From Muraenolepis orangiensis (Eukaryota; Chordata; Actinopteri; Gadiformes; Muraenolepididae): 64,000 nucleotides of DNA. The position numbers were made by a program, and so were the translations under genes. The stretch's first letter is position 1. The number at the start of each line of letters is the position of its first letter. Shown here one piece after another: positions 1-42,589 of the stretch. The stretch spans positions 19,318,756 through 19,382,755 of the forward strand of contig CM051015.1 of the NCBI GenBank assembly GCA_027704905.1, read 5' to 3'. The notes beneath the pieces were generated by a model, which saw only the letters and a program-made list of their open reading frames with translations, did not search any database and had not been told where the DNA came from.

Positions 1-395
1 TAACAAACAACAAGACACATAACACACAACAAGACACAACAGGACACAGCAAGACACATAACACACAACAAGACACAACAAGACACAACAGGACACATAA
101 CACACAAAAAGACACAACACACAACAAGACACACAACAAGACACATAACAAGACACATAAGAAGACACAAGGAGACACAACAGGACACAGCAAGAAACAA
201 CAAGACACAAGGAGACACACGACAAGACACATAAGACACATAACAAGACACAAGGAGACACAACAGGACACACAATAAAGAGACGCAACAACACACCAGG
301 AGACAGCGAGACACAACGAGACACAAAAACACCCAACAAGACACCAAAACACACGACAACACACAAACACGCACAACAGGACACAACGAGACACG
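1..395. repeat. Degenerate ACAAGACACA-type minisatellite
   Basis: About 10-bp units (ACAAGACACA, AGGAGACACA, ACACATAACA variants) continuing off the left edge. The same family reappears at 2155-2680. Confidence 0.85.
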
Positions 396-1048
396 GCGAG
401 AGTAAGAATAAACCTTAAGAGTTTGAGGCGCAAACACACTAAACTAAACAAACCCAAAAAACTCTCGCCGGTGGACAAAACAACCAGGAAAACAGATGTG
501 AAAGAGTCTGTTGTCTGTTGAGTCTGTTAACCTCCCTGAACGCACCAGCCCCACCAGAGGGGGCAACCAGGCTCATCGCTGGTCTAACAAAAAGGAGCCG
601 TTAAACCCATCGTCTCAAAGGGCCAGGGGCCCTCGGAGGTGCCTGCTCCCCTGGCTGTTGTTTTAAACTCGCCCGTACTTTGTGGGGGACCAACTAGAGG
701 GGCCTCATTAGCATGCAGGAGGCGGGACCGTGTGTCCCCCGCTTTGTTCACGCTAAACTCAAAAGGAGGTAGCAAGGGGGGGGGGGGGTACCGAGGGGCC
801 TTTTCTTTTTTCCTGCGAGGCTTTTCAGAATTGGTGGTGGAGGTACGGTACGGGGCCAGAGGACGCCGCTAGTTTGAGACCCTCGTCCCTGGTGACCGTC
901 AGGGGCGGTCACCAGACGGACTTTCTGTAAAAAAAACATCCCAGATGGAAAAACAGATTTGTGGTCCCCTGAGTCACGATGTGTGTGTGTGTGTGTGTGT
1001 GTGTCTGTGTGGTGTGTGTGTGTGTGTGGGTGTGTGTGTGTCCATATC

Positions 1049-1278
1049 TTAAAAGGGGAACTCCACCAGCTTTATAAAATTTCAATGTGGGTAGTATATA
1101 TGCAAATTAACAATGTTTTCATGTTGCCTCCACCCTCATCTCCACCCAGATCTCCACACTCATCTCCACCCAGATCTCCCCACCGGATGACATGTCAAAT
1201 CACTCAAATGATGAGTTGGGGTCAGAATTAGCATGCAATGTGGACAGATGGAGAGAAAGCAGCAACGTTCCCCTTTAA
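1049..1278. mobile_element. MITE-like element with TTAA-flanked inverted ends
   Basis: TTAA then AAGGGGAAC at the left end; GTTCCCCT then TTAA at the right end. The interior has no coding potential and shares several blocks (TTCAATGTGGG, ATGTTGCCT, ATCTCCACCCAGA, CACCGGATG, GAGTTGGGGTCAGA) with 22608-22758, so it is a dispersed repeat. TTAA flanks suggest piggyBac-type mobilisation, but no transposase is present. It sits beside a (GT)n tract. Confidence 0.5.
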
Positions 1279-1324
1279 ATAATGACGCAGCGATTCTTGT
1301 GGGCAGGGTTCAGGTATAAGTATG

Positions 1325-1365
<41 letters not shown>

Positions 1366-2154
1366 TAAAACCAACAGAATCGTCGAAGTGCACCGGTGTT
1401 TGTCGCCATCCCTTCAGGATCAAGCTCTGCGCTTTTGTTTTCCACCGCACAAAAAGGCAGACCCCGATCAACACGAGTTCAGACGTGTCACTCCCCGAGA
1501 CGGGCCGGTCGACGTGACTGGAGCGCGGCCTCGGCGGGCACCAAAGAAGAAGAAAAAGGTTGTCTGTGCTGTGTCATCACATTTCCGTCCCCGTTCTCGT
1601 AAAAACCCCCATGGTAAATACAGGCCCGACAATACGGTTATTTTACAATGACACCATACAAAACCAGCAGTAAAAACACACACACTGACTAACGCTACAA
1701 CTATGGACTACAGTTGGGGGTAAACACACTCTGGACTAGAGGACCTCTCAGGGAACAACCATACACACGTAGCACGTACAGCATACCGTGGGATTTTAGA
1801 GCTCCCAGGCCTGTGAAGGAAGACACACATACAACCACACTTTATTTGCAATTCAAATATTTAACTGACACTTTACTTTACTTCCCCCGGGGGGTCAAAC
1901 GGCCAAGCAATGGTTCACTATGTCCCAATGTGTGAGTCATTTCACGGCAGCACACGTTATTACTATGTGAGAAGTTATAATTTGACTTCTGCTTCAACAA
2001 CGGAAACGGGAAGCGAGTAAAGTATTGATAGAATGAAGCAGTGGCAGGTTTTAGCGTCGCGACCACAAGAGGTATTCAACCGCCGCTATCGTCTCTTTAC
2101 TACGGGCCGCTAGTGACAACCAAGAGAGAAGCTTGGGTCGAGAGAGCAGAACGC

Positions 2155-2680
2155 CAGGAGGACACAAGGAGACAACAAGACACAACAAGACACAACAAGA
2201 CACAGGAGACACAACAAGACACAACAAGACACAAGGACACGGACACAACAAGACACAACAAGACACAACAAGACACAACGAGACATAGCGAGACAACAAG
2301 GACACACAAGACACAACAGACACAACAAGACAACAAGACACAACAAGACACAACAAGACACAACGAGACACAGGACACAGGAGATGCAACAAGACAACAG
2401 ACAAGGAGACATAGCGAGACAACAAGGAGACACAAGAGACATAACGAGACAACAAGGAGACACAAGGAGACACACAAGACACAAGGAGACATACAAGACA
2501 CAACAGACAAGAGACACAACAAGAGACACCAGGAGACACAACAAGAGACACAACAAGAGACACAAGGAGACAACAAGGAGACACGAGGAGACAACAACAC
2601 ACAACCGGACATAACAAGACACAACCTGACAAGACAGAACAGGACACCACAACAAGATACACAACAAGGAACAGGACAGG
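2155..2680. repeat. Degenerate ACAAGACACA-type minisatellite, second block
   Basis: The same 10-bp family as 1-395, in the same orientation, separated by 1.7 kb of unrelated DNA. Long ORFs across it on both strands are a by-product of its biased composition. Confidence 0.85.
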
Positions 2681-2851
2681 ACACAGCGAGTGTCGGAGGG
2701 CAGAAGGAGAAGCCATCTAGTCTGAGGGCAGGACAGCTCACTTTGAAGCCCAGAAGGGAGGCTGGCAGAGGACATGACTCACATCCACACACAAAGAGAT
2801 GGACAATAAAGCGGGCAGCGCTGGCACACAGCCGGGAAGTAGCAGAGTGGC

Positions 2852-2888
<37 letters not shown>

Positions 2889-2954
2889 CCCGAGTGTCGG
2901 ATCTGCTTATGCCCCCGTTAATGTGTTTGTGTTTCAGCTAAAGTGCGGACAGGC

Positions 2955-3970
<1,016 letters not shown>

Positions 3971-4399
3971 TGGTGTGTGGGTGTGTGGGTGTGTTGCTTC
4001 ATACATCAGCCTGGGATAGATTAACCAGTCTTGTGAATGAACTCCAAGACGACCACAGACGGTTGTTTGTGTCACAAAACACATTTCTAAATTAAAACTC
4101 TAACTAAGAAACAAACCATTGATCTGACATCAACCGTGTCATTTGTAATTGCATCAACAGCCGCACGACAAGGCCATTACTAAATGAATTAAGCATGTAT
4201 AATCGTTGCACTGTGAGCCAGCTAATCCATTAAAATATGTATTTGGATTGCTGTGCAGAACTAAGTCTCCTCGTGACCATCAAACAGACGTCGTAAGAAG
4301 CATGTGACTGGTCTAAATATGCCCCCGCCCCTCTGGAACCAAATCACTGAGACATATGAGAAAAATAGAAATAAATCGAATGCTATTGGCTATTGGAGG

Positions 4400-4433
<34 letters not shown>

Positions 4434-4479
4434 CAGACGGACACTGATGGACAGACTAAACAAAAATGTACTGTGTGTG

Positions 4480-5045
4480 TGTGTGCTGATGTTATGTGTT
4501 TGTTTTCAGTGTGAATAGTTATATTTGTGTACAGTGTGATTAGTTATATGTGTGTACAGTGTCTGTAGTTATATTTGTGTACAGTGTGTCTAGTTATATT
4601 GGTATCCAGTTTGTCTAGTTATATTTGTGTACAGTGTGATTAGTTATATTAGTATACACTGATTAGTTATATTTGTGTCCAGTGTGTCTAGTTATATTTG
4701 TGTCCACTGTGTCTAGTTATATTTGTGTACAGTGTGTCTAGTTATATTTGTGTCCAGTGTGTCTAGTTCTATTTGTATACAGTGTGTCTAGTTATATTTG
4801 TATAGAGTGTGATTAGTTATATTTGTATAGTGTGATTAGTTATATTTGTGTCCAGTGTGTCTAGTTATATTTGTGTCCAGTGTCTGTAGTTATATTTGTG
4901 TCTAGTGTGTCTAGTTATATTTGTGTCCCGTGTCTGTAGTTATATTTGTGTCTAGTGTGATTAGTTATATTTGTATACAGTGGGATTAGTTATATTTGTG
5001 TCCAGTGTCTGTAGTTATATTTGTGTGTACAGTGTGTCTAGTTAC
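4480..5045. repeat. 25-bp minisatellite (TAGTTATATTTGTGTCCAGT..)
   Basis: About 22 units, some truncated, ending about 55 bp before the 5' splice site of fmnl2 exon 6. Confidence 0.88.
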
Positions 5046-5101
5046 AGCTGTGTCCAGCCGTCTTGTGTCCAGTGCGGATCTTTGTGTCCACTGTGGCTTA
5101 C

Positions 5102-34130
<29,029 letters not shown>

Positions 34131-35795
34131 GACTCCGCTCCTCCCGTGGACCTCTCAGCGCCTCAAAGTTCAGTCCACAGATCCGTTTATCCGTCCGTTC
34201 GTTCGTTCCGCTGCTGCGGTGTGTTTTGTTTGTGTCCGTCCTCGGTGGCTTTCAAGGTAAAGAAGCACATGTGTGACGAGGGAGCCGCAAAACCGGACGC
34301 GTCCTCCTTACGGGACCTCCTCGGGAAGCATTGTTCACTCACAAGTGGGAACTTGAGGAAAGTTCTCTCCAAAAAAGAAACGGCGCGCCGCTATCCGTAT
34401 CTTGCACAATTTGTGTTCCACTCCCAGTCGAGGAGGATGATGACTATGTGCATGATTCAGGAGCTGATCCCTCCTGTGCTCACCAGCTAGTTAAGGGGGT
34501 CCACACACACCGCATACACACACACACACGCCAGCGCACACACTCACAATCACATCCCTGAGTCTCCACAATGAGCCCATTCAGAGACAAGCCCCCTACT
34601 GGGGCGTGCCAACCCCCGTCACTACGGAGACGGTGTTTTGTATGTTGCATTGTGGTACTTTGAGTCCATTGTAAGGCAATACATCAAAAAATTGTCTTAT
34701 TTCGTAAAACACAGAAATCAGTTTTATTAATTTTTTTTTAAACACACACGCCCCCCCACACACACATACACAAAGCCAGACTCGCAGGACCCCGGTGTAA
34801 GGAGCGAGGTTGTGTTTATGCTTGTCTTCAACCCAGTGTCGGGATGTAATTTGATCTCCCGACAGGGTGGGGTTCACATTAGTCACATGATGTTGAGGAT
34901 GACATCAACACAAACACGCTGGAGGAGATCCAGGAGTGATCCAGATGTGTTATTCACTGGACTTTGGAGAAACCTCCCAGAACTCTAGGGCGTTAGTTTG
35001 GACCCACTAGGGACCCCAGACGCAGAGCACACATGAGAATCGTTTATATGATTGTATTTATAAATAATGTGTTCTTTTATCTGCCGTCACACCAGACCAG
35101 GCGAACATCTGATGTGCAGGCTGTCCACCTGTTGGACCACAATTTGCGCCGTCACATTTGGCTGAGGAACCATTTAGTATTTCCTCAAAGGTCCAAAAGT
35201 GACCCCATTGCTAAACAATCATACCCCACTGCAGGACCACCAAAACCGTACAAAGTATAACCGTATAAAGTTAACCCATATATTCAGATAAGTTTGAATT
35301 TGACAAAAACTGCTTATAACATTGAAAGCAGGATAGAGATTATTGTTCTGCTGTTAATGTGAGATCAAAAGTCAACACTAGAAGAGCACGACCGTAACAC
35401 AACAGCGCCCTCTAGTGTAGGATAACTGCACGGCTCATTGTGAAATCATTCATTTATTTGTTTAACTCAAATTAAAGTAAATCACGTATCAAATGTTTTA
35501 TCACCCACTTATCTACAATGCGTCAGTTTCAAATATACGTGAACAATGTGTGCACAAACCAGAAATAATGACAATGCCTTCAGGGTAAGGTAAGACTTTA
35601 AAACAAAGCTGTGCTGTACCGTATAGCAATTCAAAACTCCAATTCAGTGGCACTCCCCCTTAAATTAGGCAATTTATTAACTGATTTGGAACAGGCAAGA
35701 AGTGTGCTTTGAAAAACATTTGCAACCCTGTGTTGCGACTTGGATGTCTTAACATCATGGATATATCATTGCCGGAGGCTAAGTACCAAACTAAA
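34131..35795. other. fmnl2 5' UTR/promoter side and intergenic spacer to the sumo3 3' end
   Basis: 34131-34420 is relatively GC-rich and should hold the fmnl2 5' UTR and promoter; no TATA box was recognised. The rest has short CA runs near 34500 and 34740 and no gene or mobile element I can name. Confidence 0.4.
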
Positions 35796-36862
35796 TTTAT
35801 TGTATACATAAGGACAACAAAAGAAGAAAAACATGTACAATGTCATAGATGTTTTTAACCAATTCCAACCTGCATCTGAAGTCCAGTCTGGCCTCGGCCC
35901 TTACTTAGACCAGACCAGGGGGGGCCCTTCTTTAGACCGGACCAGTCTGGCCCCAGCCCTTATTAAGACCAGACCAGGGGGCCAGTAATGCCTCAATTAG
36001 AACTCAAAAACTGCTTAAAAACAGGCAATGGCTCAATGTATAAGTTACATATGGGAAACTCTATACAGTGTACAAATAGCATTATTACAAAGAGTGAGGC
36101 ACTCTGCCGACTAGAGTACGTGGACAAGTGAATGTGGTCTGGTGGATTCCCTTTATGTCCTGGGGAGTACAAACTAACAGAAAGACTCCCTGCTCCAAGT
36201 TGTGGGCTCTGACAGCCGTACACACCACAGCCTTTTATTCAGAAATCAAAACAGATTCACGTAGCATTGTTTTGGTCCAGGTAACATCCTGATCATCACA
36301 CTCACACACTTCTCTTACATCCCTCTTTCTGGTTAAAAATGGAATATGGATAAATCAAGACCTCAGTGACCCTAAAAGATGAGTAAAATGAGTTTATACA
36401 TATTTAAGAAACCCGACACGTGGTCATTTGTGTGGACAAAAACGGATTCTCTCACCCGGTGCACGGTGGGCTCTGTGGACCAGCACGCAAAAAGAGTTTC
36501 CACTGCAGGCTTAAAAACAGACACACCACCATCCATTTTAACATTATGGCTACAGCTCTCCTCAGACCCCCTGGTGGGTGGGTGGGTGTGTGTGTGTGTG
36601 TGTGTGTAGGGGGGGGGGGGGGGGGTGTCTCAGGTCATTCTTGATAAATAGGGTCTACTACTTAAAGCATTGTGAACATGATGGCAATGTAAGGATCTGG
36701 CCACCTTGAAATATCCCTGAATGAATAATATAACTCTCCGTTAGGGGGAGGAAGAAGAACAAGAAAACAAATCCAAAAGAAATAAATCAAATAAAGAATG
36801 ACATGAGACGTGAAGGAAGCTCTTCCTGGAGTCGAGTCTTCAGAGGTCAGTCAACGGTCCTC

Positions 36863-38939
36863 TTAAGAGAGGCAGCCTCCCGTCTGTTGTTGAAATACGT
36901 CGATCGTGTCTTCATCCTCCATCTCCAGCTGAGAAACACACAGAACTCTTAAGAATCAGAGCACGGCCACATAATTACAGAATCAACACAAGCCCTAAAA
37001 GACCCTCCTGTCATCTCCCGTTGTTCTGCCGTGTGAAGATACATGCATGTCCAAGCTCCTTTAAATCTGCCCGGCAGCAGACTTATGCACACCCACCTTT
37101 CTGTGGTTATTTTTATTTTATTTGTTTAAACAGGAGCGACACTCCCATTCTGCATGCAGACGAGCGCTTTACTAAGCTGTGTTCCTTCAGGGTGATGACG
37201 GGTACGAGGACTCCATGAGCCACCATGTCCAGCAACAAGTAAAGAGCACAGACTCTGAATCAGGTCAGGAGAGACACCACAGCAGACTGTGATGCAAAAC
37301 TAATGTTCATTTCTGGACTACCTTTTGAAGAACTAGTCCTTAATGATTGCGATTGCAAGATTCCTTTACTAATATTTACCCGGTTAGTATGATAAATAAG
37401 ATAAAAGGCTAATCTAAATAAAAGTGTGATTTAATTGATGTGTTGACAATGTGGTCCACATGCGTCCAGGTGACGGGTGAAGGGCGTGGTCCTACCTGTG
37501 CAGGTGTGTCCGTCTCGTTGATGGGCTGTCCGTCAAACCTAAACCGTATCTGACGAATCGCCAGACCCTACAAAAACACAAGACGGATGTGTTTTCAGAC
37601 ATCTCAAACACAGACCGTGGGCTACGTTGACATCATTTCGATACAGTGATATGAGACCAGATATCGGACCAGTATTATCTTTTTTTTTTTTTTAAAGGCT
37701 GCATAATATTACATAACAGTGATGTCGTGTTCTGACCAGACTGCTCTAGCAGTTATTTGCCTTGGCCCGCTTAGTCATTATATCCATATGAAGGATTATA
37801 ATTTATAAGAAATCTCAGTGTGTAAATATTCTGTGAAGGAATCAATAGTCAATACTGTATTGCTGTATTTAATTAAAAAATATTGAGGTAAAGCATTCTT
37901 TAATACCTTTCAGTTAAAAGGATAAATACATTTGTTTGACCCGTTGCTCCTTAATCTATGAATAAAATGAGTTTACATTTATTTAAGAAATCCAACATAT
38001 ATTCATTCTTAAGGTCAGTCAGTCTGTCTTTAGCAGTCAGTCTTTCTTCATGACTTTGATGAAGTAAGACAGACTGACTGACTGTCGCAGTAAGACAGTT
38101 CATACCAGTATCTAAGTCAGTCAGTTCATACCAGTATCTAAGTCAGTCAGTCAGTCAGTCTGCCCACCAGTCTTTCGCAGTAAGACAGTTCATACCAGTA
38201 TCTAAGTCAGTCCGTTCATACCAGTATCTAAGTCAGTCCGTTCATACCAGTATCTCAAGTCAGTCAGTTCATACCAGTATCTCAAGTCAGTCAGTTCATA
38301 CCAGTATCTCAAGTCAGTCAGTCTGCCCACCTGTCTTTCGCAGTAGGCCTTCATCAACTTGCTGAGAGGAGTGTGTCTTTTGATCTTGAACTGTACGACC
38401 GACCCGTCCTGACCCGCCACCTTCAGGTTGATGTGGTCGTTCTCAGTCTTGACACCTTCCTGGAGACACACACACACACAAAGATGACCAACTAAAAGGC
38501 ACACCCCGGCACCCAGCAGCAGCGGTCCTGAGAATCCATCGGCTGGTCCGGGTGAAGTCAAGAGGCGCACAGAACAACACTACACATCATTCATGTACCA
38601 ACCGCTTACGACTCAGCACCAAACATCAAAACCGATGCTGAAGGTGTGTGAGATGCGCTGATCTACGGCAGCGGTATTACCACACACACAACCACCACAT
38701 GCGAGGGTGTGATGTGCGCATTTATTTCTTTTCTTTTTTTTTAAACGAAAGAAAGACCCGCAAACCTTTTGTTTTCTCGTTGGCGCTGGTGAGCTAGGCT
38801 AGGCTAGGCTAGCGCCAGCGTTACCTCACGTTTAACTCGCTCAAATGAGACGGTTATTATATCATAGTTACACACGCGGAATAGTTAGTTATCGGGTAGG
38901 GAGGAACCCGTGACTAACCTTGGGCTTCTCTTCAGACAT
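36863..38939 (-). CDS. sumo3: Small ubiquitin-related modifier, SUMO2/3 type
   Basis: Ubiquitin-like modifier joined to lysines of target proteins by the SAE1/2-UBC9 pathway and removed by SENPs. Four exons: 38919-38939, 38331-38459, 37496-37567, 36863-36928, giving 95 residues. Exon 1 is MSEEKPK. Exon 2 carries VKTEND, the SUMO2/3 chain-forming consensus lysine motif. Exon 3 has IRFRFDGQPINETDTPAQ. Exon 4 has LEMEDEDTIDVFQQQTGG and then a three-residue tail, CLS, before TAA. SENP processing would expose the conjugating Gly-Gly. Named sumo3 because it sits next to pttg1ip, as SUMO3 does in human; the protein alone does not separate SUMO2 from SUMO3. Exon 2 runs straight into a minisatellite at its donor. 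Candidate poly(A) signals (AATAAA, minus strand) are at 36234-36239 and 35796-35801. Confidence 0.96.
38030..38335. repeat. 26-bp minisatellite at the sumo3 exon 2 donor
   Basis: AGTCAGTCAGTTCATACCAG-type units from the donor into intron 2, with a near-copy of the exon 2 end at 38155-38190. Confidence 0.88.
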
Positions 38940-39079
38940 GGCGGTGGTCTTCACTTTTAACCGTCAAACGGATCGGCTAACCGGGGGAGCTAGGGGCTAG
39001 TAGCAACAACGGCTCTGGCTCTTCTTCTTCGGGCTGGTTTCATCCTACAGAGGCGCACGCACGCGGTTCTGTTCTCTGA

Positions 39080-39126
39080 GGATTGGTTCTCTGCGCGTCA
39101 CGTGGTGACACGGAGCGGACCAATCC
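39080..39126. promoter_or_regulatory. sumo3 promoter motifs: two CCAAT boxes around a CACGTG E-box
   Basis: ATTGG at 39082-39086, CACGTG at 39099-39104 (within GTCACGTGGTGAC, a USF/TFEB-type site) and CCAAT at 39120-39124, 145-185 bp upstream of the sumo3 ATG. No TATA box was seen. A typical housekeeping promoter layout; function inferred. Confidence 0.5.
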
Positions 39127-39129
39127 CCA

Positions 39130-39375
39130 GCCTGGTCTGCGTCTCAAGCTAGTGACTCACTCTAACTAACTAACTAAGTAACTAACTATGTAACTAATTA
39201 ACAAACGGACCAACTGATTTGCTGACTAATTAACAAAGTAACACTTTTCAATGATGTTGTACTTGTACAATGACAATAAAGGAATTCTAATTCTAACCAA
39301 CTGACTAACTAGTGAACTAATTAACTAACTTACTTATGAACTGACTCTTATACTATATAGTTAGTTAGTTTAGTT
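39130..39375. repeat. ACTAACTAA repeats on the 3' side of the LINE
   Basis: Degenerate ACTAACTAACTAA tract, matched by a similar tract at 42590-42870 beyond the LINE 5' end. 39240-39290 has an extra retroelement-tail-like AATAAAGGAATTCTAATTC. Confidence 0.8.
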
Positions 39376-42300
39376 AAGCCCTTGGCTCCTCCAGGGAGCA
39401 TAGGCCATTGACGAATGTCTTCCATCTCACTTGGTTGGGGGCAAGTTTTTCAAGGTCTCCCCAGTTTTGCCCACTCAAAGAGATCTCTGCCTGGACATCC
39501 CTCCTCCAACTGTTCTTGGGGCGACCTCTATTTCTCTTCTCTTGTGGGAGTGATGTTGTTGGCTGATTTCCTGAGAGTGTGTCCTATCCAGCTCCACTTT
39601 CTTTTTAGGATCTGTAGGTCAATGGGATCCCGTCTAGTTCTCTCCCACAGGTCCACATTCCCTCCACCAGATGTTCAGGATCCTCCTAAGGCAGTTGTTG
39701 ATGAATGTTTGCAGTCTGGTTGTTGTTTGTTTTGTTGTTGGCCATGTTTCTGATCCATACAGCATCACCTGTTTTACATTGGAGTTGAAGATGCGTAGTT
39801 TGGTGTTAGTTGAGATGGTTTTGGAGCTCCAGATCTTCCTGAGGATGTTAAACATAACCCTGGCTTTGTTGATCCTGCTCTTTATGTCCGCGTCTGTCCC
39901 TCCTGTGGTGTCCATCACTCTTCCTAGGTATGTGAATGCCTCCACTTCCTCTAGGGGGCGCCGTGTCTGAGGATGGGGTTTGCTGCTCCTTGAATGGATC
40001 TTCATCGCCTGTGTCTTTGTTGTGTTTGGTGTAAGTCCCAATTGTTCTGCTGCTTGTGTGAGTCTGTCTGTCTTCTCCTGCATTTGCATATGTGTGTGTG
40101 AGAGAGAAGGGCAATGTCATCCGCAAAGTCGAGGTTGTCTAATTGCTCCCACATTGTCCACTGGATCCCATTTCTCTCCCCTTTGGTTGTTTCCTTCCTG
40201 ATCCAGTCGACTGCAAGGAGGAAAGGGAATGGTGAAAGTAGACAACCCTGCTTGACCCCCGTATTGACATCGAAGCTCTTTGATAACTGGCCTGCATGCA
40301 TGATCTTGCATGTGGTTCCATCATATGAGTTTTTGATGATGTTTATTAGTTTGATGGGGACTCCGTAGTGTTCCATTAGGCTCCATAGGGTTGTTCTGTC
40401 TAAGCTGTCAAATACTTTATCGAAGTCGATGAAGTTGATGTAGAGGGATGTGTTCCATTCTATTGACTCTTCAATTATGATGTGAAGTGTTGCTATGTGA
40501 TTTGTACACGAGCAGTCTCTCCTGAACCCGGCCTGCTGGTCCCCGAGCCTCTTGTCTACAGATTCCTGGAGGCGGTTGAGGATGATCCGGTTGAGAACCT
40601 TTCCGGGTACGGAAAGTAGGGTGATCCCTCTGTAGTTCTTACACAGTCGTTAGTCACCTTTCTTTGGGAGTTTCACAATGTGTTCCTCTGCCCATTCTCT
40701 AGGTGTCTTTTCCTCTTCCCAAATCCTGCCAAACAAGTCGTAGAGCATGTCTGTTTATGTATTTGCATCTGCTTTAAGGGCTTCTGATGGAATATTATCA
40801 GGGCCAGCAGCCTTGCCACTCTTCTGTTGCTTGATTGCAGTCTTTATTTCAACTTTTGTTGGTCTCTCACAGCTGATATTTAGTGGAAACCCAGCTTTGG
40901 GTTAGCTTTGAGATTTGGTGGTTCTGCTGGTGGTGGCCTATTTAGAACATGTGTTATACCCATATTTTCTACCCATCTGGGTGTTCCACCCAGCTGTTCT
41001 CCCACAGTTGAGAGCATTTTGCCATTCTTGTCTAGAATTGGTGTGTTGTTTTGTGTGTATTTTCCTGTCAGTTTCTTTGTGATGGCATACAACTCCTTCA
41101 TGTTATTCTGTGCAGCTGCCTCTCTACCTGTTGTCTCTTGTCCTTCCTTATGCTCTTTCGTACCTCTTTATGGCAACTGTTGTATTCATTTTGTGCCAAT
41201 GCCTTCGCTGCTCTTGTTCTTGAGTTGTTTACTTTTTCCTTGAGCCCTCTCCTCTGTTCGATTTTGTTCAGGGTTTCAGGTGTTAGCCACTCCTTGTGCT
41301 TGCGGGTCCTTCTACCTATGACCTCCTCACAAGTTGAACTCCAAACAGCTTTGAGATGTTCCCACTCCTCCTTAATTGTGCTTCCCTCTACCCTCTTTTG
41401 TATTTAACTCTATGACTTTTGGACAGGTGATTTCTCTTCAGCCTTAGTTTAAATTTCCCTACCAGCAGATGGTGGTCAGATGCTGCATCTGCTCCTCTTC
41501 TGGTTCTGACATCTTCCATGGACCTTCTGAACTTCCTACAGATACAGATGTGATCAATTAGGTTTTCTGTAACATGGTCTGGTGACACCCACATTGTTTT
41601 ATGTATGGTTTTGTGAGGGAATACACTTCCTCCAATGACCAGGTTGTTGTTGACACAGGTCTCAACAAACATCTCTCCATTCTCATTCATTTTCCCCACT
41701 CCATGTTTCCCCATCACTTCCTCGTAGCCCTCATTCCCTCCTCCAATCTTAGGCTTAGTAGGTAGTTCAAGCTGTCATATAACCTGGCCTTGACATCATC
41801 AACTGCATCGTTGGTAGGTGCATAGCACTGTATTATGTGAGCTTTCACTCTCCTGTTGTTGGTTCTGAAGGATGCAGTAATGAGGCGAGAGCTGATGGGT
41901 TCCCATGCGATCAGGGCCTTTCTGGTCTCCTTAGTCATCATGATGGCTACTCCCTCAGTGTGATTTGCTCCATCTTCTTCATGACCAGAGTAGATAACAG
42001 ACTGCCCACTGGGCAGCTTTACCTCCCCCGACGGTGTCCATCTCGTTTCTCCCAGGCCCAGGACAGAGAGATTGTAGCGCACCATTTCTTTGGCAATGGT
42101 AGCAGCCTTGCCAGCCTGAAACATGATCCGGACATTCCAAGTCCCCACAGGGGTGGATTTATTTGGTGTCAGAAGGTGTATCAACCTCCCAGCTTCCTTG
42201 CGGGTTTGACTGGGAAGCGTCATGATCCCAATTTCTAGGGCACCTTCCTCAACCAAGTCTTTGATGCTTTCATTCGTCAGTGTTTCTGTAATTACTGCTT

Positions 42301-42500
42301 TTTCAAGGATGAGGAAGTTAACCCCACGCCCAACCCCAAACCTGGAGGACCAGGGACTGCAATTGGTCTGCCTCCTACCCCTTGACCCCTTGTCTGGTTT
42401 GGTTGAACCTGCCAGGGGTGTAAACCCCCTCCAGCTTAGCTCTCAGGGTCATCGGAGTACACAAGCCTCTCCACCACGACAAGGTATGCAGTCCAGGAGA
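39376..42500 (-). mobile_element. Degenerate non-LTR retrotransposon (LINE, RTE-like), inactive
   Basis: The minus strand holds an AP-endonuclease segment at about 42170-41400 (GTWNVRIMFQAGKAATIAKE, LGLGETRW, IQCYAPTND, ..SDHHLLVGK) and reverse-transcriptase pieces at 41100-39380. The RT has VKQGCLLSPFPFLLAVDW and the catalytic box LDFADDIALLSHT, then a C-terminal part with AFTYLGRVMDTTGG, and ends SLEEPRA before TAA at 39376-39378. Frameshifts near 41740, 41390 and 40090 break the frame, and the stretch that should hold the endonuclease DLNA motif is deleted at the first. The 3' UTR is almost absent and runs directly into ACTAA repeats, as is common for RTE-type elements. The clade is assigned from memory of the family. 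It lies in the gap between sumo3 and pttg1ip. Confidence 0.92.
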
Positions 42501-42526
42501 GGTCTTATACTGTGTATTATACTGTA

Positions 42527-42540
42527 TTTATTTATTTATT
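42527..42540 (-). terminator. pttg1ip poly(A) signals (overlapping AATAAA)
   Basis: Three overlapping AATAAA hexamers on the minus strand, about 405 nt after the pttg1ip stop and just before the LINE 5' end. The only clear signal between the stop and the LINE. Confidence 0.5.
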
Positions 42541-42589
42541 TGTGTTTGACAAAACATTTTAAACAAAACAATTAATATGTGAAGGATAA

